64,000 bases of DNA from Protea cynaroides. Lineage: Eukaryota; Streptophyta; Magnoliopsida; Proteales; Proteaceae. Positions within the stretch are counted from its first letter, which is position 1, and the number at the start of each line of letters is the position of its first letter. The notes under the pieces were generated by a model. It made no database searches, had not been told where the DNA came from, and was given only the letters and a program-made list of their open reading frames with translations. The position numbers and the translations under genes were made by a program. The stretch lies in contig CM053275.1 of NCBI GenBank assembly GCA_028583415.1, positions 87,538,278 through 87,602,277 on the forward strand, given 5' to 3'. This document shows, piece by piece, positions 12,671-23,727 of this stretch.

Positions 12671-14175
12671 TTTCAACACTCTATTATTAAGATTTTTTTC
12701 TCCAGTTCTTCTCCATCTTTCTTTACGTTTGAATGGTTCTAGAAGATAAAAGGAACAAAGTTACGTAAAGGAGAAATAAAGGATCCATTTCCACCAATTT
12801 CAAAAGACAAGAAAAGGGAGAAAAGATAAGGTTGCTCCTTTCCAAATTGAATACTGAATTCTTTGGGAAACACAAGATGGTGGATTAATGGATAAAAAAA
12901 TCAAATATATTTGTCTGTTTTGCCTTTTATGGGATAAAATTCAATCTTTGATAAGGGTAAATAACAGATATTACAAGAGAGCCGTTGATCCCGCACAATA
13001 TTTGAATTTGTTAACCTTAAAAAAAGAAAAGAAAAAGGAGAACCTTTACTCAACCTCAACGGTCTTCTATTAGCTTTTCGTCTAAAGTGATCATCAATGT
13101 GAGGATGATAATATTGTTTGATTTGATAGTAAGATGAATGGCTTTTCCAGGGAAGTGATCGACATGAGATGGATAAAACATATTTTTTATTCTAACAGTG
13201 GTGCTTTCGTCTCAAGTTTTGGATGCTTAAAGGATATGGACAATATTTTCAATGAACATGTCCACATCACCTTTCATGTGATTTGGATTTTTTTAAATTT
13301 TTTTTAATTTTTGAAACAAATTTATTCAAAAGAAAATGAAAATGAGTTGCCAAAGGAGAGGAATTGAACGAAAGAGTTAACCATGAAGTTGACTTGTCTT
13401 GGAATATTAGTAAAGAACAGTGTACGAAGGAGGACGAGAGGCATCTAATGACCTGTACAATTGATAAAGCTTCACGTAAAGATTTGGATGGTTGATAACA
13501 CTATTGGGGGGGGGGGGGAAGAGGGAAGGGAAATCAAAATATATGATGATATATTTCTCATCTCCTATGTGGATAAATCTTCCACGCTATATCAATCAGA
13601 ATGTGAGAAACAATTCGGTCAATTAAAAAGATTCGCATGGTCGGTTAGGGAGGAAAGAGAATATCAGTATAGGATCTACGTGATAAAACGTCCATACACT
13701 ATCAGCTTGGGAATATTTTTCCAATAATTGAGTTTGTCGTATCAGCCCTTCACTTATTGAGATGAAGGGATATAATGATTTAAATATGATCTTAAATTTG
13801 GAATTTAAGGAAGGGTAATTCTTATTGACACCAAGCCGATGTTGACAACTATTGCCATTAGCGACCGATGTCTAGTGGATATCGCAAAATTCCCCCATGT
13901 ATTTTGATGATTCTTCTTGATAATCCAATGGCATGTAATGAAAAGGAATCAATATCAATATATAGACCATTAACAGAAACCGATATCAAGTAGACTAACC
14001 CTTCAAAAATTCCCCAAATTTGAAGTAGAAGAAAATCAAATGGGCTACATGGCCCAAAGCTCTTCTTCAACATGGAGGCTGATTCAATGCGGTCTGATTC
14101 TTTGATATGACTAGATATCGAGCCATGGAAATCGAGTTAGTAAGTAAATTGTTTACCAATGAAGTGAAAACCTCG
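12671..14175. other. Duplicated non-coding flank upstream of tRNA pseudogene
   Basis: Collinear with 38,600-40,118 in unit 2; for example GAGAGCCGTTGATCCC occurs at both 12,978 and 38,834. Open frames at 12,888-13,073 and 13,461-13,727 are not conserved as protein between the copies. A G-run sits at 13,507-13,517. No gene is seen. Confidence 0.6.
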
Positions 14176-14502
14176 ATGGACGTGCCAGGGTGGTTATGGA
14201 ACATGACTCAAAATCATGTGGGATCCACATCGTCTCCTCCCTGAGATTCGGGAGGAGGGGCGGCGACCCCAGTGGATTGTCGCCACGTGGAGGTTGGATG
14301 AATCCGACCTCTCCGTTCAAGCCGACAAGCCGAGCCGACAAGAGAGTGTCGGCTCCAATGGAGGGGTCGGATTCATCCGACCTCCACGTGGTGACTATCC
14401 ACTGGGGTCACCGCCCCTCTTCTCTGAACTTCAGGGAGGAGACGATTTGAATCCAATCATGTGGGCTTTGACCCGCCGCCGTGCAGGTTCGAGTCTTGCC
14501 TT
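14176..14502 (+). pseudogene. tRNA-Ser pseudogene split by a MITE
   Basis: Paralogue of the tRNA-Ser(AGA) at 40,119. The 5' half (14,176-14,220) keeps the acceptor start ATGGACG and D-arm region. The position of the AGA anticodon now reads CAA (14,209-14,211). The strand then runs into a 234-bp MITE and resumes at 14,455 with the rest of the anticodon stem, the variable arm and the B box (GGTTCGAGTC near 14,486). The 3' acceptor strand is lost (TTGCCTTTC in place of CTGCCGTTCAC). It is dead through the insertion and through acceptor-stem decay. Confidence 0.85.
14221..14454. mobile_element. 234-bp Mutator-like hairpin MITE, complete
   Basis: Starts GGATCCACATCGTCTCC and ends GGAGACGATTTGAATCC; almost the whole left half pairs with the right half (for example GGATGAATCCGACC with GGTCGGATTCATCC). 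It is flanked by the 9-bp duplication AATCATGTG at 14,212-14,220 and 14,455-14,463. A 9-bp duplication is typical of Mutator-type transposases. It has no coding capacity; frames at 14,190-14,626 are artefacts of the hairpin. Confidence 0.88.
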
Positions 14503-15561
14503 TCTTTTTTTGGGTTTAGGTTTTGGGACTCAATCATTGAACAACCGTTTTGAAAACAAAATTTTGAAAGGTCACATCAATTATGATATGAGAAATGGTA
14601 TTATTAACAGAAACCAACATGGTTAGAAAAGAAATATATATATATATATATATATTATTGTAAGAATTCCATAGTCATAACTTATATATATTATTGTAAG
14701 AATTCCATAGTCATAACTTGAAAAATTATTAGTATATTATCAATTGAAATCTATTGAATTTCATTATCATTGTGTCTCTTATTTTATAACTCTAAGCATT
14801 CTTTGTTTTTTTCCTTTTTAAAATTTTGAAACATCACATAAATTATGATATGAGAAACGGTATTATTAATAGAGAACCAACATGATTAAAAAGGAAAGAA
14901 AAAAATATTATTGTAAGACTTCCATAGTCATAACGTGAAAGGACATGAAAAAGCATCCCCACATTATCAGTATATTATCAATTGAAACCAATTGAATTTC
15001 ATTGTAATTGCGTCTCGTACTTTATAACTCTTAACCATTCCTTTTTTCTTCCCTTTAAAATTCTCCCACTTTCGGGGGAGAAAATGTAGATTGCAAATCT
15101 AACCTAACCAATCACCAACCCTACATTTTCTTTTGTTATGAACAATCATATATTTCGTAGAGAGTAGTTCACTGTATGTACTTGTATCTTCTGTGGGATA
15201 TCATCATTGTCCATATTAAGTAGGTCTCATACCACATCAATGGTGATAGGATTCCATAAAGAATATGTGTACATGCAAATGATCCAAATTCCATATCATA
15301 TAATTCTAATTGAAATTAAGCTAATAAGGCCATGCCAACTGTCTTGCTTTAAAACCATTAAAATTCACCAAAAATTAAGCATCACATGACGACCCATCAT
15401 TGGTGCCACCTATGATGCATCCTTCTTGCTTGGTATTAAGAATCTGGCGGAGTGGCTTCAATGCAGAGAACACGTGAAATGAACGTTGACTTTTGATTTA
15501 TGGCACGTGCCTACATCGAGACCAATTATTTAAACTAGAAATGCAACCTCTTCATCAAACA
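14503..15561. other. Non-coding duplicated stretch with degenerate repeats
   Basis: Matches 40,207-41,860 of unit 2. Two partial copies of the repeat expanded in unit 2 are visible (about 14,565-14,720 and 14,818-14,940, phrase GATATGAGAAA-GGTATTATTAA). A short (TA)n lies at 14,634-14,656. No gene is seen. Confidence 0.6.
15168..15283. mobile_element. Small MITE related to the one at 31,637
   Basis: Inverted ends: CTGTATGTACTTGTATCTTC on the left and GAATATGTGTACATGCAAAT on the right, around an ATCATCATTG / CAATGGTGAT inner stem. Related copies are at 31,637-31,773 and about 51,250-51,372. Borders are approximate. Confidence 0.55.
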
Positions 15562-15563
15562 TG

Positions 15564-15611
<48 letters not shown>

Positions 15612-17762
15612 CTTTGTGTTGTCATTGTTGGCAACTTAGCTGATGTGACAGTGTTTGTGAGTATACAGCCAAAGAAATCAGGAGAGAGAATGTCAATGCA
15701 GGAGAGAGAGTGTCAGTGCAGGAGAGAGTGTGTCAGTGCAGTGGCACAGATGTGACAACTTTGCTTGTGTGTTCTATAGTGTTCTACATGTGTTTCAGAT
15801 GACTTGCAATGAGTTAAATGAGATTTTACACTGATTTTGATGAGAGAGAGTGTCTGTGGATCCCACTGGTGATGTGACATAGTTTCTGATGATGTGACCG
15901 AGTTTCTAATGATGAGACAATGTTGCGGCATTCTGAAACATTACATGAAGAAAGAAGATGTAGAGAGAGAATAAGGAGAGAGAAAATATTGGTGGGTCCC
16001 GCAGTAGGTTCATGGTAATCCGACAGTGAAAAGATGTAGAGCATCGAGTTATCTTTCCAACGCAACTTGAATCACTCAATTCCGACGTCGGATGAGAGAG
16101 ATAACACAGTTTTCGTCGGATCGCTCAAAAAAGCCATTAAACATTTGTTCAGGGGTCTTTTTGCAATTATCAAGAGTTGAGGGAAAATGCTGAAATTATC
16201 ATAAATAGAATTAAATTCTGTTCGGACGGCTCAGAATGAGCCACGTCGTCAAGATCCTGTTTGGATGGATCTGATTAAGGCGGGCTCGAGTGGATCTCAG
16301 CCATCGCGTCAGATTCCATTGTGCGCCTTCGGATTGGTTGGATGCATTATATTATAATGGGCCGCGATCTATTGTGTTACCGCTTGATTCGGTGTAGTGT
16401 GCGTACGGTGCGCAGCGGATTAGATCTAGATCCAGCGGCTCACGTAATCTCCGATCGCGCCTGACGCGATTTATTCAGATCTGATGACTCAGTTTCAATC
16501 CCGCCTTTTTAAGGTCATCCGACGACTGAAAGAGTAGATTCTGTCTCCGCGAATCAGATTGCGACAGCGCATCGGCTGCGCGGCTACGGTGCGGCGCGGG
16601 TGCAATTTTTGTTTGGAAAGATTCTCTTTCCTTATTTGTGACTGACCGAACTTCAAACTGTCATAACTTCTTCATCCGAGCTCCAAATCAGTCCGTTCAA
16701 GTTGCAGTTTCCATATTTTTTGGTGCTCTATACATTGGGTGCCGTTGGGAGTCGAAAAAACATAGAGAAAAATTTAAGAGAGCATTTTGAAGGCAGAGAG
16801 AAGGTTTTCTAGGGTTTCGTGCCCAGAGGGAGTGATCAATCACCAACTACCTCTTCTCTGTGCATCAATGGAGTGCTAAATCCCTATGAGAGGTCAGTAG
16901 AGATTTTATTTTTATATTCATGGTGATTATGGGTTATGTGGAAGAGATTAGAAGCCTGTGAGCGAGGTGTGCTCTGTGAATCGATCTCTATCATCATTGA
17001 AGACTGTTAGAGAACACCTGAGGCAGTGTGAGGCTTCAGAGAGATTGTTGGCCATTCGAAAGCATTGTTTTTGAGATTCTGAATTTCTTATCTATTTATG
17101 CTTTCAATTTATTGTATGCTAGAGTAGGTGCAAATTATTGAATACCTAGCTAGTGGGGGAAAATTGTAAGACAAATTTATAAGCTTAAAAAATTTGTTAT
17201 TTTCCTCCCATGGGTGCGGATTAAGCGTGGTGTGCAGTGTGTGCTGAACACTGGTACTTGATACCTGAATTCCTGGCACATGTGTGCCCTCCTAGTTTTA
17301 TGCTAGGTAAATTGGGTGTATGTACTCCCTGCTGTGTAGACAACAAAAAGAAGTGTATTGAGTATATACGGAGCCCGTTGGGCATTACTCTGTGGACTAG
17401 CCATTACACACTGTGTTGCTGAACCACGTATATCCTGTGTTGTGGACTGCCTTTATTTTTCTATATATTTTGGAGTGCGTGGAATGGCTTGTAGGATGGG
17501 TGTGCAAATCTAGTAGACCTGACCACTGAGTGGTAGCGAGGTAGATTTGCATACGCTTGTGTGTGTGTAAAAGAATATATCTCCATCAGTTCTAGGCAAT
17601 AATAAATAATCAGGAAAAAGTTTCAGACACTGATTCACCCCCCCCCTTTCAGTGTCATATCATGTTCATCAATAAATATACAGCTTTAGACAGCAGTAAA
17701 TAATCAGGAAAAAGTTTCAGACACTGATTCACCCCCCCTCCTCAATGTCATATCAAGTTCAT

Positions 17763-17763
<1 letters not shown>
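15562..17763 (+). mobile_element. Copia-like (SIRE-type) LTR, probably solo
   Basis: Homologous to 55,505-57,486 over nearly its length (both contain GACTTTGTGTTGTCATT near the start and GTGTGCTGAACACTGG). The first bases TGTT are followed by an expanded (TA)n before GACTTTGTG, where the other copy reads TGTTGGACTTTG. Near 17,625-17,655 a short stem GACACTGA/TCAGTGTC encloses a C-run, a feature seen at the ends of SIRE-type copia LTRs (assignment from general knowledge, moderate). That end is duplicated at 17,703-17,755. No primer site or coding sequence follows, and no target duplication was found. Confidence 0.6.
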
Positions 17764-17802
<39 letters not shown>

Positions 17803-17890
17803 GGTTTAAAACCTTTTAAAATCGACCAATGCTTTAGAACACCGATACCCATTGCCTAATCATTCCATGCATGCATGCAAGGAATTGATC
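17764..17890. other. (TA)n and duplicated gene flank
   Basis: A TA tract (17,765-17,793) is followed by sequence matching 41,995-42,440 of unit 2. It is the original upstream region of the first PMEI-like gene, now separated from it by the Tekay-like element. Bases 17,886-17,890 are the TGATC target duplication. Confidence 0.65.
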
Positions 17891-20172
17891 TGTCACACCC
17901 CAATTCTGCACTGTTCAGAACGGTGTGATGAACCGCGAAATAACCAACGGTTCAACCAGGATCTCTAATAGATCATCCCCGCGTTATCCAAACTTTACAC
18001 ACATCCACAATCATAATCTGAGTAAATACACAATAGCAGAAATCTTATAAATAAATGAACTGAGAACTAAGATGATATTATTAATTTAATAGCAAATTAT
18101 TCTGTATCAATCGGGACATAAGTAAATATCAATACAAGTCTTTAATAAATCTAAATAAAGAAATCTATAAAAATATTTAATCAAATACACACGAGTTGCA
18201 CTCGCAAGAGGAGTCGGGTGTATCATCTTCAGCTCCAGCGTCCACCATTACTATATTCCCGCACGCAGACGCATTCATATAATCTTCAATCGTGTAACCT
18301 GCATCATCAACTAAAAATATTCGACGTCGAGGGGTGAGCACACAACACGGCTCAGTGAGTAGCCAAAACAATGCAACAATACATATGCATGCAAAAAGTC
18401 AATTTATATCTTTGGTCTGGTTTATAGTTTGCAATGTGCAATAGAAAGGTTGGGTGGTCAAAGGTTAACGTTTATTGACACCGCCTCTATCCACAGGGTG
18501 TGGAAGCCCGCCCGAAGGTTAACGTTTATCGTCATCCCCATCCACCCTACCATAACATTATACAACAAAGGTTAACGTTTATTGCTATATAATGCTATAC
18601 CAATACGTAAGCCCCTGTTAGCGAGGGCTTGCAAACTGGGCTCGCTACTAACCAATCCTAATGCCAAACAGTGTATCCAAGGCCTCACTCCAGCATCCCT
18701 CAGAATGCCCATAGAGATAGAGCTAAGGCCCCCGGTAGAGTTAGAGACTACAAGGACCGAGACCACCTCCCCTGATACTCTACGACATAATAGTTCTGCT
18801 AAGGTAATGGCGATACGACGATGTCAATGCACAAGACTTGAGTTAGAGATAGAGCTAAAGTGCTGAGACCCGCCAAAGGTTAACGTTTATTGACGTTCTC
18901 ATCACACCTCCCCTGATACTCGCTCGCATCAAATACATCAACCACACACATACAAGCACATGTCTATTCCTATCATCATCATCATCATCATGTTATAACA
19001 ATAAAGTAAATATGCATGAACAAGTAATAGAAATATTGGATGGCATACTGTATGCACATTACAAACATATTCGCATAGAATCAAACATGGCATAGGACTC
19101 ATGAATAGAAAACAGTTTATTATTAACCAATTATTTTGGAGTTAAGGTTCCTCACCTTAGCTTGCTAAAAGATATTTTCCAAGCTTTAGAATCACCGTTA
19201 TAACGTTATTATATTGCTAGCAAACCTAACAAATTCGATAGAATTTAATTAGAATTAATTCAGAATTTAAAACCATTCTGTCAACTGAGGGTCGATGCTA
19301 GGGTCGATGGGTTTATCGACCCTCCCCTAATTCTGGACTTCCCGAATGCTGAGGGTCGATGGTCAGAAACTCCTAGGGTCGGATGGTCTATCGACCCTCG
19401 GTGCGACCCTCGATGCACTCTGGTCCAATTTTCACTTTTAAATCCACTCTTCGTGTTTGTGGTCCTATGGCTTGCTTCCTACATTCATTCAACAGTCATT
19501 CCATGGTCTAGAACCATGTATAAAATATCTAAATAGTTTTCGTGCATCCTTCTATGGTTTCCCATGAAAACCTAACCATGGATGGATGGTTTGGGTTTCT
19601 CCGAAATCCTACACTCAACCATATCTAACCTAAGGTCTGTAGAAACTCATGGAATTAGTATCCATACCTGAGAAGATTAATCTTTCTCTGTAACTCTTCT
19701 CCTTTTTGCTAAGTCTTCCTCCTTGTCTCCTTTCTTCCTCTTTTCCTTCTTCTCTCTTTCTCTCAATTCAATTAGGGTTGTGAAAGGAGTGAAAGTGGCT
19801 TAGGGACGTCTTTTAAATAGACTAGGAACATCCTAAATAAGTCCCATTGAGATTTGGAAAGAATCCCACTCGAAAATTAGGAAATTTCCTAATTTCTATA
19901 TCCGTCAGAAACCGAGGGTCGATGGTCCCGTCGACCCTAGGGTCTTAAGCTGTCCGACCCTCCCTTAAAATCTGAGGGTCTGACATTCTGTTTTGGGAGG
20001 TCCGACCCTACTTGGCTGGGTATGCGACCTTCCCCTAAAATTAAGTGTTTTTGGGTCGATTTTATACGTGGGATCTCGATCTCCATCACGCCCTTGGTCC
20101 ACTTGACTCGACCATGATGGGTAAACCTGATTCAAGGTGGTAAGACCGGGTTAGATTGACACGGGTCTTACA
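17891..20172 (-). repeat. 3' LTR of the Tekay-like element
   Basis: Runs from TGTCACACCCC to GGGTCTTACA (2,282 bp). On the minus strand it begins TGTAAGACCC and ends GGTGTGACA. It holds a motif array upstream of the TATA element (19,913-20,038), the TATA-like site (19,811-19,820), a GA-rich leader, a second array (19,289-19,424) and a core with four copies of an AAAGGTTAACGTTTAT-type module (18,460, 18,514, 18,567, 18,875). Confidence 0.93.
19811..19820 (-). promoter_or_regulatory. TATA-like element of the 3' LTR
   Basis: Minus-strand CTATTTAAAA, followed about 35 bases on by a purine-rich leader (GAATTGAGAGAAAGAGAG). The 5' LTR has the matching site at 29,377-29,385 (CTATTTAAA), which would drive the genomic transcript. 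Confidence 0.55.
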
Positions 20173-20731
20173 ACTCCCCCCAACTTATAAAAATTTCGTC
20201 CTCGAAATTGTACGTACATTCTGAATCAAATAATTGTGGGTACTGCTTTCGCATAGCATTCTGTTCTTCCCATGTAATCTCTTCTATGTCTCTATTTTTC
20301 CATGTGACCTTAACATAGTAGATATCTCTGTTGCGTAGACGTTGAACCTTTCGACTAGTGATTTCCGTTGGTGTTACTTCAAATGTCAAATCATCAGTCA
20401 ATTCTGACAAATCTACTGTCAACACGTGCGTCGAATCCTTGACATACTTCTTCAATAGAGAAATGAGAAATACGTCGTGCACACTTGACATAGATGGTGG
20501 TAATGCCAACTGATAAACTACTTTTCCACGCTTAGCTAAAATTTCGTATGGCCCGACATATCTTGGACTTAATTTTTCTTTCTGTCCGAACCTCTTCAAT
20601 CCTCTCATAGGCGATACTTTCAAAAATATTTTATCACCTACGGCGAACTCTAGATCTCTTCGTCGAGTATCTGCATATTGCTTCTGACGGTTCTGAGCTG
20701 TTTTCACTCTCTCCTTGATGATGTCGACCAC
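20168..20731 (-). pseudogene. Integrase C-terminus with chromodomain-like end
   Basis: Open minus-strand segment of about 187 codons forming the end of pol. It opens with the integrase C-terminal region (VDIIKERVKTAQNRQKQYAD, then GDKIFLKVSPMRGLKRFG and the KLSPRYVGPYEIL fold) and closes with a chromodomain-like segment (SRKVQRLRNRDI, then VKVTWKNRD, then EEITWE and MRKQYPQLF). This ending is typical of chromoviruses, where it directs integration to chromatin. The stop codon lies in the first bases of the 3' LTR (TAA within TGTAAG), so pol reads into the LTR border. It is intact locally, but separated from the catalytic core by a TGA at 20,777-20,779 (probable CGA origin) and by an upstream frameshift. 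Confidence 0.88.
20173..20183 (-). promoter_or_regulatory. Polypurine tract
   Basis: Minus-strand TTGGGGGGAGT directly before the 3' LTR (TGTAAGACC). This is the expected plus-strand DNA priming site of the element. Confidence 0.9.
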
Positions 20732-21640
20732 TCGACAAGTCTCTTCAATAAATTCCGGTCCAACAATACTACGTTCTCAAACTTCATTCCAAAACAAAGG
20801 AGTTCGACACTTTCTTCCATACAGTGCTTCATAAGGTGACATCTGTATAGTAGCCTGATAGCTGTTATTGTAAGCGAACTCGATCAATGGTAACTTTTCG
20901 TCCCATGATCCTTTGAAATCAATCACACATGCTCGTAGCATATCTTCTAGAATCTGGATTGTACGCTCCGACCGTCCGTGCTGCGTAGGTGGAATGCAGA
21001 TCGAACTTCAATGTTGTACCCATAGCCTTTTGCAGTCCTTCCCAAAATTTAGAGGTAAATCGTGGATCTCTATCGGACACAATACTTTCTAGTACACCGT
21101 GTAACCGAACAATATTATCCACATACAACTTTGCTAACCTTTCCAGTGTATACTGGGGTCGTATCGGTATGAAGCGAGCTGTCTTAGTCAGACGGTCCAC
21201 AATCACCCAAACTGCGTCAACTACTCGAGGAGTCAATGGTAGTCCTGTGACGAAGTCCATAGTGATGCAGTCCCATTTCCATGCTGGTTCCGGTAATGGC
21301 TGTAACAGTCCTGTGGGTCTTTGTCGTTCCGCCTTTACCTTCTGAAAATTTAGGCATTGAGACACAAACTTGGCTACATCTGCCTTCATTCCCCTCTACC
21401 AATATAGTTTCTTTAAATCATGATACATTTTTGTGCTTCCAGGATGTATCGAGTAGATGGTGGTATGGACTTCCTTCATCAGTCGGTGTCTAATGTCCAT
21501 ATTTTCTGTTTCAGGTACACATATTCTTCCTTTGTATTTCAGTACCTTCTCGTCATCCAAGGTGAACTCAGGGTTAGTCCTACCTTTCTCAATATCTTCG
21601 CGTACTGTTCTCAGATAAGGATCTGCTTTGATAGCTGTCT
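20732..21640 (-). pseudogene. Integrase zinc-binding and catalytic core
   Basis: The zinc-binding HHCC region begins with RHRLMKEVH and IHPGSTKMYHDL. A Trp codon is now TAG at 21,396-21,398. The downstream CxxC reads CLNF, so the second cysteine is lost. The catalytic core follows: first Asp in WDCITMDFVTGLP, second in IVSDRDPRF. After that the frame shifts near 20,990; the segment holding the catalytic Glu (SERTIQILEDML) continues in another frame. Known role of the family is insertion of the cDNA into the host chromosome. With a lost zinc ligand, a nonsense codon and a frameshift this copy is not functional. Confidence 0.88.
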
Positions 21641-21749
21641 TCACTTCATCCACTATATCCGGTATAATCTTCAATGCCGTGAACATATTCGAAAACCGAT
21701 GAATAAACCCTTGGCTAGCTGATTCATCCGTTGTATCTATCACATATTG

Positions 21750-22223
21750 TTCGTTGTCGTGATTAAACACCATTCCGTTGGTATACATTGCTGCAGTCGT
21801 GCTAACTTCTCCTTGAGATTTTATCATTGCTTTTTCGCTCAATGCATCCGCTACCACGTTCGCTTTTCTCGGATGATACTGGATATCACAATCATAGTCT
21901 TTCAATAGTTCCAGTCATCTTATTTGTCTCATATTTAACTCCTTCTGATTAAATAGATAAGTAAGACTTTTATGGTCCGACTTAATCTGAAATTTCTCTC
22001 CGTATAGGTAGTGTATCCATATCTTGACAGCATGTACTACTGCCGCTAACTCCAAATCATGAGTGGGGTAATTTTTCTCATGTACCTTCAACTGTCTCGA
22101 GGCATACGCAACTACTTGCTCTCCTTGGATAAGCACACATCCTAGTCCCAATCCCGATGCATCAGTGTATAAGATAAATGTCTGTCCTGGAACGGGAATG
22201 GTCAAAATTGGGGCGGATATCAA
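21750..22223 (-). pseudogene. Retrotransposon RNase H domain
   Basis: Contains the Ty3/gypsy RNase H signatures ILYTDASGLGLGCVL, VVAYASRQLKVHEKNYP, THDLELAAVVHAVKIW, LYGEKFQIKSDHKSLTYLF, and after the break DYDCDIQYHPRKANVVADALS. The catalytic Asp, Glu and Asp are present. The break is a TGA at 21,915-21,917 in place of the conserved Trp of the RRWLELL segment (TGG to TGA). A frameshift near 22,223 separates it from the reverse transcriptase. The family degrades the RNA strand during cDNA synthesis. Confidence 0.9.
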
Positions 22224-23259
22224 TCTGGTCTTGGTGTTTGAAAACTCTTTTCACACTTATCCGTCCATACAAATTTTTCTCCTTTCTTGGTCAAACGGAG
22301 AGAGGTACGACAATCCGAGAATAGTCTTCTACGAATCTCCGATAATATCCAGCTAGACCCGGGAAAACTTCTAATTTCTGAAACACTCTTTGGTGCTTCC
22401 CACTTTACGATAGCCTCGATCTTACTGGGGTCCACTTTGATTCCTTCAGCGGATACTGCATGGCCTAAAAAGGCGACTTCACTTAGCCAAAACTCACACT
22501 TCGAAAATTCGGTGTATAACTTCTCTTTCCTTAAACGCTGTAGGACTGCGTTTAGGTTCTTGACATGGGTTTCCTTGTCTTTGGAGTACACCAATATGTC
22601 ATCAATAAATACTACAACCGACGTATCCAACATATCGTGGAAAACTCGGTTAATAAGTTCCATGAATGTTGTCGGTGCATTAATTAATCCGAAGGACATC
22701 ACTAAGAACTCATAATGTCCGTATCTTGTCCTGAAAGTTGTCTTCGGAATGTCACCTTCTTTAATCTTCATTGATGATAGCTCGATCGAGGATCGATCTT
22801 TGAAAATACCTTCGCTCCTTGTAACCGATCGAACAAGTCATCGATCCCGGGTAGTGGATATCGATTCTTGATTGTCAGCTTATTCAACTCTCGATAGTCG
22901 ATACATAATCGAACACTACCATCCTTCTTCTTTACGAACAACACCGGTGCTCCCCATGGAGATATACTGGGTCTAATATAACCCTTATCCAGCAGTTCTT
23001 GTAATTGCACTTTTAATTCCTTTAGTTCAGTAGGAGCCATTCTATACGGTGCTTTTGATACCGGTGCGGCTCCAGGTATCAGGTCTATTACAAACTCCGT
23101 GGCCCGATCGGGTGGTAATCCGGGTAGTTCCTCCGGAAATACATCAGGAAAATATCGCACGACATCAATATCTTCCATTCGTGGCACGTCCTTGGTTAGG
23201 TCGACCACTGATACTAGATATCCGACCGCTCCCTTTTCAAGGCACTTCTTAGCCTTCAA
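22224..23259 (-). pseudogene. Reverse transcriptase domain
   Basis: First part (23,259-22,768) holds FPDVFPEELPGLPPDR, the IRPSISPWGAPVLFVKKKDG fingers and LCIDYRELNKLTIKNRYPLP. A one-base deletion at about 22,770 (after SSYHQ) shifts the frame. The second part (22,771-22,220) holds KTTFRTRYGHYEFLVMSFG and the catalytic VVFIDDILVYSK, followed by the CEFWLSEVAFLGH connection. Near 22,380-22,300 compensating indels scramble about 20 residues (the usual LGLAGYYRRF stretch is lost). The catalytic Asp pair survives but the domain is interrupted. Confidence 0.92.
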
Positions 23260-23349
23260 TGTGGAAAGTATGAGCTTGCGTCTCCGGGGAAGTTTGGTTC
23301 CCGAGAAACTGAATTCTGCTCCTTCTTTGTCTTTGAACGTTAGCTTCTT

Positions 23350-23655
23350 CTAGGCGCATAACAGATTTGCAGAATGCCGAGCTAACCAATCCATTCCTAA
23401 GATGACATCGAAGTCTGCCATTTCAAGTTGTATTAAAGTTGCATCCAAGGTTTTCTCGCCAATGAGAACTGGACATGGCCCATAACCTTTCTCTAATTCC
23501 ACTTCTAATCCCATCAGTGACCGTACAAGTAACTTGTAGTCTAATATTTTGATGGGTAAATTGGTCTTCCTTTCAAACGACACAAATATAAATGAATGCG
23601 TAGCTCCTGAGTCAAAGAGTACTCTGGCTGGTACGCCATTGATAGGTACAATACC
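23350..23655 (-). pseudogene. Aspartic protease domain
   Basis: The active-site motif DSGATHS lies at 23,593-23,613, inside the stretch VPARVLFDSGATHSFI; the fold-closing LGMDWLARH follows near 23,370. A TAG stop sits at the C-terminal end (after NLLCA), where the family normally continues into a Lys-rich linker to the reverse transcriptase. Upstream, a 69-bp in-register insertion with several stops separates it from gag. The family's role is processing of the Gag-Pol polyprotein. Confidence 0.88.
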
Positions 23656-23727
23656 TGTGATCCGTTTTTACTTAGTCTACATGCTCAATCAATGAAATTA
23701 TAATCTTAAAAGTTTCGATCATACCGT

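Noticed and set aside
14190..14626. Overlapping frames of 86 and 136 codons
   Set aside because: They lie in a hairpin MITE and the tRNA pseudogene; the mirrored frames come from the inverted repeat.
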